Source: Clostridia bacterium
GTDB lineage: Bacteria > Bacillota > UBA994 > PWPR01
Assembly (NCBI GenBank): GCA_003557085.1
Contig: PWPR01000203.1
Span: 1 to 7,163, forward strand
Reading direction: 5' to 3'
DNA: 7,163 nt
Made by a program: the position numbers and the translations under genes. A model generated the notes under the pieces. The model did no database searches, was not told where the DNA came from, and was given only the letters and a program-made list of their open reading frames with translations. This document shows, piece by piece, positions 1 through 5,805 of the stretch (the first letter of the stretch is position 1; each line of letters begins with the position of its first letter).

Positions 1-1052
1 ATAGATGGAGCAGGAAAAAAATCATTGTATATTGCGATATAGTTAGAGGAGTTGTTAATTGTTTGTTTGCATATGCGGTATTAAATAGTATGCTTACTTT
101 GCCATATTTATTTTTAGGATCTGCAATTAACGCAGCTTGTCAGCAGTTTTTCAGTCCAGCAATTACATCTGCTATTCCTCAGGTTGTAAAAAAAGAGAAG
201 TTAGAGAAAGCAAATTCTTTAAGGCAGGTATCCAGCAACTTAGTTAATATTGCTAGTTATGCCTTGGGAGGGATTTTAGTTGCATTAGTTGGTGTGCCTG
301 TATTACTACTCTTAAATGGAGCATCTTTCTTAGTTTCTGCATTCTCAGAAAGTTTTATTACTATTCCTGAGTTTAGAAAGAAAGTAAAAGTAGATTTAGA
401 AGTTTTCTTTAGCGATATAAGAGATGGACTTAGCTACATAAAGAGTAGTAAAGTCTTAGCAAGAATAATGCAAGTCTTAGTCATAATAAATTTTTGTTTT
501 GTACCTTTCTTTTTGTTACTACCTGTATTTGTAATGAATCATTTGGGAGCAAGTAGTGAGGTATATGGGTTTATATCAAGTGCACAGATGGTAGGAATGT
601 TACTAGGAAGTCTAGTTGTAAGTCTAACCAAGTTTACAAAAAAACACTACTGGCCAGTTAAATGGGGTATAGCTATTCAAGCTGTATTTTTATTTATAGC
701 TCCAGTTCTGCCTCAAAATATTTGGGCATTACAGTTGTGTGTTTATGGTATATTTGGGTTTTTTAACTCAATAATAAATATTCACATGTTTAGCGCTTTA
801 CAAAGAAACGTTGATTCTAAATACCTTGGCAAAGTGACTAGCTTTAGCTTTGCAATGGCTATTTCTTTACAGCCTTTAGCAAGTGGTTTGTCTGGAATTC
901 TAGCCGAAAGTATAGGGGTTGTTTATCTATTTATGGGTGCTGCAGTATTAGGATTTTTTAGTAATTTATTACTAGCTAGTATTCCAAATCTTCTTACCTA
1001 TTTAGGATATGATGAAAAGACAAGTATTAGAGAAGCAGTTTTGAGTAATTAA
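1..1052 (+). CDS. MFS transporter, MFS_3/macrolide-efflux-like exporter (5' end outside window)
   Basis: Probable proton-coupled drug or metabolite exporter of the cytoplasmic membrane. The reading frame is open to the left edge: the first full codon is at position 3 and encodes RWSRKK, the end of MFS motif A (normally D-R-x-G/S-R-R/K) in the loop between helices 2 and 3. The TTG at position 63 is therefore not the start, and roughly 50-60 residues are missing. The 349 visible residues hold about ten hydrophobic segments, matching helices 3-12 of a ~400-residue transporter. A stretch about 40 residues in (QFFSPAITSAIPQVV followed by KKEKLEKANSLRQ) is characteristic of the MFS_3/Mef-like group. 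The central cytoplasmic loop (about residues 125-155) separates the two six-helix halves. The substrate cannot be told. The gene ends in TAA with no clear terminator directly behind it. Family confidence is high, function is inferred. Confidence 0.88.
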   Translation, partial: RWSRKKIIVYCDIVRGVVNCLFAYAVLNSMLTLPYLFLGSAINAACQQFFSPAITSAIPQVVKKEKLEKANSLRQVSSNLVNIASYALGGILVALVGVPVLLLLNGASFLVSAFSESFITIPEFRKKVKVDLEVFFSDIRDGLSYIKSSKVLARIMQVLVIINFCFVPFFLLLPVFVMNHLGASSEVYGFISSAQMVGMLLGSLVVSLTKFTKKHYWPVKWGIAIQAVFLFIAPVLPQNIWALQLCVYGIFGFFNSIINIHMFSALQRNVDSKYLGKVTSFSFAMAISLQPLASGLSGILAESIGVVYLFMGAAVLGFFSNLLLASIPNLLTYLGYDEKTSIREAVLSN

Positions 1053-1078
1053 TAGATACTATAGAACACATCGAAATA

Positions 1079-1206
1079 GACGTAGAAGGTTCTGCCTTGT
1101 TCATTACTTAGATCTACTAATGATTGACCAGTGCGATGTAACTTTACTATTGTTTCTTTGAACTCTTGGGATTATTTATACATTGGATCCCAAAAAGTTA
1201 AGAACA
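1079..1206 (-). mobile_element. IS3-family insertion sequence remnant (terminus plus broken orfA)
   Basis: Reading the minus strand from 1183 gives M-Y-K-stop-S followed by QEFKETIVKLHRTGQSLVDL and SNEQG. This matches the N-terminal helix-turn-helix region of IS3-family OrfA (typical form YSxEFKxxIVKLHxxGxSxxxLSxEYG). An in-frame TAA stands at the fourth codon, where the family has a Lys/Arg-Tyr-like residue. After SNEQG the similarity is lost, and a stop follows near 1053. Just upstream of the ATG the minus strand reads TGTTCTTAACTTTTTGGGAT (1206-1187), which resembles IS3-family terminal inverted repeats (TGT followed by an AACTTTTTGGG block). So one end of the element with the first ~30 codons of orfA survives, and orfB and the other end are gone. 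The element is dead. Family assignment is fairly secure; the exact boundary is inferred. Confidence 0.62.
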
Positions 1207-1286
1207 CAAATCTTTAGAACTTTATTATGCTAAGCAATCACTGATAAACGGTATTAACTTCAGTACATTAATACGACTAGTTTAAA

Positions 1287-1573
1287 AGTAGAGTAGATTT
1301 AATTAGCAAACAATGGTATTTACATGTTGATAGCAATCAAGCAGGATCTTTTACGTGTGAAGAACTTAAAGCCAAGGCAAAATCTAAGTAACCTATTAGA
1401 AGTAAGAGGCTATTGTTTAAGATAGTAACTATTATACCGGTTTAGGTTTAGTAGTAGGGATAGTTTGTTTCTCTATTATTTCTGGTAATGAGTCGGTAGA
1501 TTTACAAAAATACTCACAGATAGCTTTTATGGCAGAAACACTAAGTTCTGTTTTTAGAATCACGATCAGGTAG
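1287..1573 (+). pseudogene. Degraded small membrane-protein gene (premature stop plus frameshift)
   Basis: In the frame of position 1332 the DNA reads KQWYLHVDSNQAGSFTCEEL then KAKAKSK, hits TAA at 1389-1391, and continues as PIRSKRLLFKIVTII. The frame then fails near 1430-1436. From 1436 a second frame continues as TGLGLVVGIVCFSIISGNES, VDLQKYSQIAFMAETLSSVF and RITIR, ending at TAG 1571-1573. Joined, this gives a basic linker, a strong transmembrane helix and a short polar stretch before a second hydrophobic segment, which is convincing protein-like sequence. The opening W-Y...G-(S)-F-T-x-E-E-L pattern recalls GYF_2/DUF4339 domains that precede membrane helices in small bacterial proteins, but that assignment is tentative. 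The true start is unclear; 1287 is the codon after an upstream in-frame stop. A third frame (about 1568-1618) may hold the original C-terminus. Confidence 0.55.
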
Positions 1574-1602
1574 ATAAAATCAGAGCTACCAAAGCTTATA
1601 TT

Positions 1603-1637
1603 AAAGGCTGCTATTTTTAAGCAGTCTTTTTGCTTTT
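1603..1637 (+). terminator. Rho-independent terminator, plus strand
   Basis: AAAGGCTGC (1603-1611) pairs with GCAGTCTTT (1621-1629) in a 9-bp stem with one G-U pair and a 9-nt loop. A T-rich tail follows (TTGCTTTT to 1637). It lies just behind the broken membrane-protein gene and probably once ended its transcript. It may now also stop read-through from the MFS gene. Confidence 0.7.
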
Positions 1638-1751
1638 AAAATAGTAAACTGCTGTTCACTAAGAAGCCATATGTAAAAATACTAATCCAAATTTTATCTT
1701 TTCAATATGCGAAAATACTACTGAAACTATTTCCTACTTCACTATGTTTTA

Positions 1752-1892
1752 TTAAATAGTACCTCCAATAATGCCATTATCTCATGTGGCAAAAGTATCA
1801 ATGCCTATTGCTCTTTCCTGCGCTTGTAAAGATATATTTGCACTTAATCTATTTAATATATAACTAATGTTAGCACTTATTTGAAGCTGTAT
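1752..1892 (-). pseudogene. Possible protein-gene remnant, weakly methyl-accepting-chemotaxis-like
   Basis: On the minus strand, from 1892, one frame reads IQLQISANISYILNRLSANI then SLQAQERAIGIDTFAT, a TGA at 1784-1782, then DNGIIGGTI and a TAA at 1754-1752. The heptad-like SANIS/QAQERAIGID pattern loosely recalls the signalling-helix end of methyl-accepting chemotaxis proteins (typically ISxAxxEQAxGIxxV). There is no ribosome binding site or intact frame. The resemblance is short and judged by eye; it could be another coiled-coil protein or chance. Confidence 0.25.
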
Positions 1893-1908
1893 CTAAAATT
1901 TCTTTATA

Positions 1909-1933
1909 GATAAAAAGCCCTACTAATAGGGCT
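1909..1933 (-). terminator. Rho-independent terminator of the PAS/GGDEF/HD-GYP gene
   Basis: A perfect 7-bp stem, AGCCCTA (1916-1922) with TAGGGCT (1927-1933), closes a 4-nt loop. Read on the minus strand, it is followed by TTTTTATC. It begins 24 bp beyond the stop codon of the minus-strand gene and is well placed to end its transcript. Confidence 0.85.
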
Positions 1934-1957
1934 CTAATGAGTATATAGAATTGACTT

Positions 1958-4462
1958 TTATTTTAGAACCTCATCAATGAACACCTCTACAATATAAGGG
2001 TCAAATTGGGAACCTTTGCAATTTCTAAGTTCTTCTATGGCAGCCTCACTTGTTTTAGTGTCTTGATAAGGTCTTGATGCAGTCATTGCCTCATAAGCAT
2101 CTGTGACAGTAATGATTCTTGAAAGAAGAGGTATATCATGTCCAGATAATCCATCAGGATATCCCTTTCCATCAAATCTTTCGTGGTGATATAAAATTGA
2201 ATCTGCTAAATGTGCATACTCGTCAACACTTTTAAGAATATGATATCCTGTAACAGGGTGCCTTTGAACTTCTGCCCACTCTTCTTTTGTTAGATGCTCT
2301 TCTTTATTGAGTATTTCAGCAGGCACCATTATCTTTCCTATATCATGAAGTACACCAGCAATTTTTGCTTCAACAACTTGTTGATTGCTAAGTTGTAATG
2401 CTTGTGCAAGCCTTTCACAATAAACAGATACTCTTTCAGTGTGAACTTGCTCTCTGTCATACTTATTATTGATATTTCTTAAGACAGTTTCAATTGTTTG
2501 GCTTCTCATCGTTCTACCATGTACTTGTTTATCACGATACATATTATTATTTGCTTCTCGCCTGATAACATTGATATCTTGCTTAATATCTGTTTTAGTA
2601 GCAACTCCACAAGCTAAGGATATAATGACTGAATCAAGCTTAGCTTCATTTGCTTTTATATGGAGGTCCTTTATAAGAGCTTTTCCTGCTTCAAGACTTG
2701 TTTTTGGAAGAAAGGCTATAAATTCATCACTTCCAATCCTGCCTAGATAGTCTTCCTTACTCGTCTGATGCTTGATAAGCTCTGATACTTTCATCAACAA
2801 CTTGTCGCCAACATCGTGCCCATAGGCATCATTTATGAGCTTCAAGCCATTAACATCTGTGATGACCAGAGTTAAAGGAAGGTTATCTTCAGTATCTAAC
2901 TCTAATAGTTTTTTCTCCATAAAGTGTCTATTATAAACACCAGTAAGATAGTCATGATTACTTAAATATTCAAGTTCTTTGTTTTTTTGATACCTTTCGG
3001 ATATATCTCTTATAATAATAATTGCTCCATTAACTTGGTCAGACGGATCTTTTATAGGTGACAAGCTAATTTCAATATTAACTCTATCTCCTGACTTGGT
3101 AATCAAAACATTCTCTATATCTTTTACAGTAGGTTTATTGATTTCTTTTTCAAGTTTGCAAATCTTTCTTAAAGAACATCCTAAAGCCTCTTTTTCACTA
3201 TAACCTGTTAAGGTACAAGCTGCTTTGTTAATTAACGTAATCTCATTGTCTAAGTTAATTGAGATTACGCCGTCACTAATAGATAGCAAAGTTTTCTTAA
3301 ATTGCTCTCTTTCTTTAGTAATCCTTTCCTTTTCCTTGATTTGCTCAGTTATGACTTCAGTATAAACAATTAATCCGCCAATTGAGTTGTCTGGTAGATA
3401 CCAAGGCCGACATTCCCAACGTGTGTATTCAGTTTTACCATCATCTCTTACAAAGATATCTTCTTCTGCAGAAACAACTTCACCATTAAGAACTCTCTTA
3501 TGAACTTGACGCCACTTATCAGGTAAATCTGGTATTACTTGATAGTGATGTTTGCCAATTACATTGCCTTCGATTTTATAGCTCTCTAAGTAGTCTTTAC
3601 TAACGTACATGTAACGTAAATCTTTATCATGCACTGCTACTGAGCTTCTGGTATGCTCAATTACATATCCCATAAGTTCATGCTTATGCTCTATTTCCTC
3701 TTGAGCTAGAATTTTATCAGTTATATCTCTAGCTATGCCAAAAACAAGGTCTTTATGGGGTTGAATTTGCCATTCGATATATCGATAACTTCCATCTTTA
3801 CATCTAAATCTGTTAGTAAAGTTTAATACTTTTTGCTCGTTATTTATTTGTGAAAAAACCTCTAAAGTTTTAGTTAAATCATCAGGATGAATATACTTTA
3901 TATGACTAGTTTCTTGAAGCTCCTTTAGACTATAGCCAAAAGTCTTTGTCCATGCTTTGTTTAGTTTAACAAGCTTCCCAGTCATATCTCCTATTGCTAG
4001 TAAGTCTAAGTTTAAATCAAAAAACTGTTCTAACTCATCTACTTTTTTGCCTAAAGCATTATAAGCTTCTTTAAATTCTGAAACATCCCTTGCGATTCCT
4101 ATATACCCAGACAAGTTATTAAGCTCATCATAAATAGGCTCCATATTAATGTTGTGCCAAAAAAAGTGACCATCAGCACTTCTTATACGAGCTTCTAAAT
4201 GAGAATCTTCTATCTCTTTTTCTTTAATATTGTCAATGTATTTTAAGGTGTAATTTATATCTTCAGGGTGCATGTAATCAAGAATATTTGACCCAATAAC
4301 TTTAGAAATTGAATAATTTAAGCTGTCGCTAAACGAAGGAGATATAAACAAAATAGTACCTGAAGAACTAATATTGAAAATGATATCACTACTGTTATGT
4401 AATATTGTTTTAAAAACTTGGTTAACAAATTCGTTCTTATTACTCAGTAAGTTATTACTCAT
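1958..4462 (-). CDS. PAS(x4)-GGDEF-HD-GYP cyclic-di-GMP signalling protein
   Basis: An 834-residue cytoplasmic sensor/effector with no membrane helix or signal peptide. Four PAS domains come first: about 14-130 (ends GIARDVSE), 142-250 (ends GIARDITD), 262-375 (PAS_4 type, with WECRPWY and an ending YTEVITEQ) and 385-490 (ends IIRDISER). The GGDEF domain spans about 498-655. It keeps D536, N538 and the ND/YGH/GD elements but has G577-S-D-E-F581 instead of GGDEF, and SKED where an RxxD inhibitory site would lie. The HD-GYP domain spans about 660-834 with H674, H706-D707 (HDIGK), H735, H759-H760-E761, DGKGYPDG (764-771) and D788. All metal-ligand and GYP residues appear present, so hydrolysis of c-di-GMP is expected, while cyclase activity is uncertain. 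The PAS domains probably sense a ligand, redox state or light; no cofactor is evident. The ATG start is supported by AGGAG 8 nt upstream. It is transcribed alone. Confidence 0.93.
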   Translation of the reverse strand: MSNNLLSNKNEFVNQVFKTILHNSSDIIFNISSSGTILFISPSFSDSLNYSISKVIGSNILDYMHPEDINYTLKYIDNIKEKEIEDSHLEARIRSADGHFFWHNINMEPIYDELNNLSGYIGIARDVSEFKEAYNALGKKVDELEQFFDLNLDLLAIGDMTGKLVKLNKAWTKTFGYSLKELQETSHIKYIHPDDLTKTLEVFSQINNEQKVLNFTNRFRCKDGSYRYIEWQIQPHKDLVFGIARDITDKILAQEEIEHKHELMGYVIEHTRSSVAVHDKDLRYMYVSKDYLESYKIEGNVIGKHHYQVIPDLPDKWRQVHKRVLNGEVVSAEEDIFVRDDGKTEYTRWECRPWYLPDNSIGGLIVYTEVITEQIKEKERITKEREQFKKTLLSISDGVISINLDNEITLINKAACTLTGYSEKEALGCSLRKICKLEKEINKPTVKDIENVLITKSGDRVNIEISLSPIKDPSDQVNGAIIIIRDISERYQKNKELEYLSNHDYLTGVYNRHFMEKKLLELDTEDNLPLTLVITDVNGLKLINDAYGHDVGDKLLMKVSELIKHQTSKEDYLGRIGSDEFIAFLPKTSLEAGKALIKDLHIKANEAKLDSVIISLACGVATKTDIKQDINVIRREANNNMYRDKQVHGRTMRSQTIETVLRNINNKYDREQVHTERVSVYCERLAQALQLSNQQVVEAKIAGVLHDIGKIMVPAEILNKEEHLTKEEWAEVQRHPVTGYHILKSVDEYAHLADSILYHHERFDGKGYPDGLSGHDIPLLSRIITVTDAYEAMTASRPYQDTKTSEAAIEELRNCKGSQFDPYIVEVFIDEVLK

Positions 4463-4470
4463 GTTTCCAT

Positions 4471-4475
4471 CTCCT
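4471..4475 (-). promoter_or_regulatory. Ribosome binding site of the PAS/GGDEF/HD-GYP gene
   Basis: The minus strand reads AGGAG 8 nt before the ATG at 4462-4460, a near-optimal Firmicutes Shine-Dalgarno sequence that fixes the start. Confidence 0.85.
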
Positions 4476-4532
4476 AATAAATAATCATTTAGGTAGTATC
4501 TTATAATACAATAATACCATATCCTACATTTG

Positions 4533-4548
4533 TATTAAATATTTAATA
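4533..4548. repeat. 16-bp perfect palindrome upstream of the PAS/GGDEF/HD-GYP gene
   Basis: TATTAAAT followed directly by ATTTAATA is a perfect palindrome 71-86 bp upstream of the minus-strand ATG, where an operator could lie. It consists of A and T only, so chance occurrence in this AT-rich spacer is quite possible. Confidence 0.35.
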
Positions 4549-4618
4549 GATGTTAGTTAATGCAATTCCAAAAACACTTAATCTTCTATAATCAGAAAAA
4601 TAAGTAGTTAATCATATT

Positions 4619-4732
4619 ATGGCCTTAGACTATGAAGTAGTCTCAAGTTGTAATGGTGGAGCTACTTCAATCTACGACTTTATCAAAAATGTTGTAGCAG
4701 AGTCTCAAAATAGAAACTTGGTTTTGTTTTGA
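4619..4732 (+). CDS. Possible 37-residue small protein or gene remnant
   Basis: ATG at 4619 opens MALDYEVVSSCNGGATSIYD followed by FIKNVVAESQNRNLVLF and TGA. The composition (mixed polar and hydrophobic, Gly/Ala/Asp codons with G and C) is more protein-like than the AT-rich flanks. There is no Shine-Dalgarno sequence upstream, the in-frame stop before it is at 4601, and I do not recognise the family. An inverted repeat (TGAAGTAG 4633-4640 with CTACTTCA 4662-4669) lies inside it, so it could instead be an RNA structure. It may be the residue of a longer lost gene. Confidence 0.25.
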   Translation: MALDYEVVSSCNGGATSIYDFIKNVVAESQNRNLVLF

Positions 4733-4740
4733 GGTGTAAT

Positions 4741-4767
4741 TTAATACAAATTATGATTGTGTATTAA
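4741..4767. repeat. Inverted repeat, 8-bp arms
   Basis: TTAATACA (4741-4748) and TGTATTAA (4760-4767) form perfect arms around an 11-nt spacer. There is no T-tract on either strand, so it is not a terminator. It could be a regulator site, but it lies over 300 bp from both flanking starts. Confidence 0.4.
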
Positions 4768-4967
4768 CTAAAGAGTAAGATGTTTAATTATGTCATTAGG
4801 CTTTAAACTTTAAGAAATGCCATTAGTAAATTACTAGCTATCACTAGGCAACTTAGAATCATTTAGTTTTTATACTACTTATTTATATAAGTGCGCATAA
4901 TTTTTAGAAAACTTTCGATTATTAGCAAAAAGAACTTCAAAGGGGATTACAAATTTAACCTATTAAC

Positions 4968-4997
4968 TTACTTTATCATATTAGCTATATAAAGTAA
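4968..4997. repeat. Inverted repeat with 9-bp arms upstream of the anchored-protein promoter
   Basis: TTACTTTAT (4968-4976) and ATAAAGTAA (4989-4997) are perfect arms around a 12-nt spacer. The centre is about 60 bp upstream of the TATAAT at 5038-5043, a usual position for an activator, and the weak -35 region would fit activator dependence. It lacks a U-tract, so it is unlikely to be a terminator. Confidence 0.45.
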
Positions 4998-5037
4998 AAA
5001 AGCTCGAGAGACATCAAAAAGAAATGTTAAATTTTTG

Positions 5038-5043
5038 TATAAT
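5038..5043 (+). promoter_or_regulatory. Putative -10 element (TATAAT)
   Basis: A consensus TATAAT stands about 52 bp before the ATG at 5096. The region 17-18 bp upstream (TCAAAAA) is a poor -35 match, so this may be a weak or activator-dependent sigma-A-type promoter. Confidence 0.5.
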
Positions 5044-5082
5044 GTGATAAAATTATTAAAAGTGTGCAGATTTCATGCATAG

Positions 5083-5090
5083 AAGGAGGG
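5083..5090 (+). promoter_or_regulatory. Ribosome binding site of the anchored-protein gene
   Basis: AAGGAGGG ends 5 nt before the ATG at 5096. It selects that ATG over the in-frame ATG at 5075, which lies upstream of this site and would add seven residues (MHRRRVY). Confidence 0.9.
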
Positions 5091-5095
5091 TTTAT

Positions 5096-5800
5096 ATGAA
5101 GTTTCTGAAGGGTCTTATTAAATTTATACTAGTTATTGTAGTCCTTTTAGTTGTAGCAGGAGGGGGCATTCTCTTCTTAATGAGTTCACCTGCTAAAGTA
5201 GTTGATGTAACCTATACTGAGCAAGATTTTCAATCTTACTTAGAAAAAGGCGGAATCGTGTTCGATGAAAATCATGCATCAGCAGAAGATATTTTTGCTG
5301 GTAATGTAATAACAACAGGTCAAGTTTCTGTAACTGCTACCGTAACTAATCAAGAACTAACAGCCATTGCTAATAGATCTATGAATGATAACTCAGTCAT
5401 GAAAAATGTTAAGATTAAGTGTATAGGTGATGATGAGCTGATTATGTCAGCTGAAATAGGAAGCATTGCTCCTTTAATTGAGCAGTTTCCAATTTTAGAA
5501 AGATTTGAAGCTGGATTAAGGCTTATAGAGAATAAGCCTGTTTATATGCATGCTACATTATTCTATGATGAGAACACACAAAAGTTTGATGGTGTAACTA
5601 AAGAGCTATATATCGGAAGAATTAAGATACCAACTAACCAAGCAAATAATAACTTAGAAGCAGGTGGAACAGCATTAAATAATGCAATCAGCAACTTAAA
5701 CGGATTTTCAGTTAATTCATTTAAAGTGAATGAAGAAGGGTTCCATTTTGATGGAACAATACCTGAAAACATACAGTCTGCTGGTAGTTTTGGAAATTAA
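5096..5800 (+). CDS. Membrane-anchored extracytoplasmic protein, function unknown
   Basis: A 234-residue protein I do not recognise. A basic N-terminus (MKFLKGLIK) is followed by one strong hydrophobic helix (about residues 9-29, ending in FLMSS) and then ~200 mostly polar residues. This is an N-in membrane anchor or uncleaved signal with the body outside the membrane; no lipobox cysteine follows. The body alternates predicted strands and short helices: a TVTNQELTAIAN helix start (82-93), a strand-rich centre, a hydrophobic IAPLIEQFPILERF segment (124-137), and a C-terminal part (170-222) ending in GFHFDGTIP. The overall layout loosely resembles single-pass YpmS/DUF2140-like or DUF2993-like envelope proteins of Gram-positives, but no motif proves this. 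It has only one cysteine in the mature part, so no internal disulphide is expected. It is transcribed alone, converging on the ligase gene with 5 bp between stops. Confidence 0.85.
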   Translation: MKFLKGLIKFILVIVVLLVVAGGGILFLMSSPAKVVDVTYTEQDFQSYLEKGGIVFDENHASAEDIFAGNVITTGQVSVTATVTNQELTAIANRSMNDNSVMKNVKIKCIGDDELIMSAEIGSIAPLIEQFPILERFEAGLRLIENKPVYMHATLFYDENTQKFDGVTKELYIGRIKIPTNQANNNLEAGGTALNNAISNLNGFSVNSFKVNEEGFHFDGTIPENIQSAGSFGN

Positions 5801-5805
5801 GAAGC

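Larger units (their letters stand above)
1053..1957. other. Decayed intergenic region (no intact gene)
   Basis: About 900 bp between the transporter and the PAS/GGDEF/HD-GYP gene, with no open frame of useful length. Translation by eye shows it is not featureless: an IS3-family terminus with a broken orfA (1079-1206, minus), a membrane-protein gene broken by a stop and a frameshift (about 1287-1573, plus), an intrinsic terminator (1603-1637, plus), a possible minus-strand protein remnant (1752-1892) and the terminator of the next gene (1909-1933, minus). About 1213-1286 and 1640-1750 hold nothing I recognise. Confidence 0.7.
4463..5095. other. Divergent intergenic region
   Basis: About 630 bp separate two divergently transcribed genes. 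It is very AT-rich and has no convincing intact gene. It contains a 16-bp palindrome close to the left gene (4533-4548), a short possible gene remnant (4619-4732), inverted repeats at 4741-4767 and 4968-4997, and the promoter and ribosome binding site of the right-hand gene. Promoter-like AT-rich hexamers lie on the minus strand at about 4500-4520 but no clear -35/-10 pair could be chosen there. No tRNA, recognised riboswitch or CRISPR repeat was seen. Confidence 0.6.

Noticed and set aside
63..65. TTG as start of the MFS gene
   Set aside because: The frame is open to the left edge and encodes the MFS motif A residues RWSRKK before it, so the gene starts outside the window.
1053..1957. CRISPR array, tRNA or riboswitch in the gene-free stretch
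   Set aside because: No regularly spaced repeats, cloverleaf or recognised riboswitch core was seen; the content is better explained by decayed genes.
2469..2750. 93-residue plus-strand frame
   Set aside because: It lies wholly inside the strongly supported PAS/GGDEF/HD-GYP gene on the other strand, has no ribosome binding site, and is a shadow of the GGDEF codons.
4803..4862. 19-residue hydrophobic minus-strand frame (MILSCLVIASNLLMAFLKV)
   Set aside because: It resembles a small membrane peptide but has no ribosome binding site and is short enough to be chance in AT-rich DNA.
5075..5077. Upstream ATG for the anchored-protein gene
   Set aside because: The strong AAGGAGGG lies downstream of it and correctly spaced for the ATG at 5096, which also gives a normal membrane-anchor N-terminus.
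5740..5757. GTTCCAT/ATGGAAC hairpin as terminator of the ligase transcript
   Set aside because: The 7-bp stem is perfect but the minus strand continues with CCTTCTTC rather than a T-run, and it sits in codons for GFHFDGT; probably chance.
5563..5772. 69-residue minus-strand frame
   Set aside because: It is antisense to the anchored-protein gene with no start signal; its hydrophobicity mirrors the sense codons.
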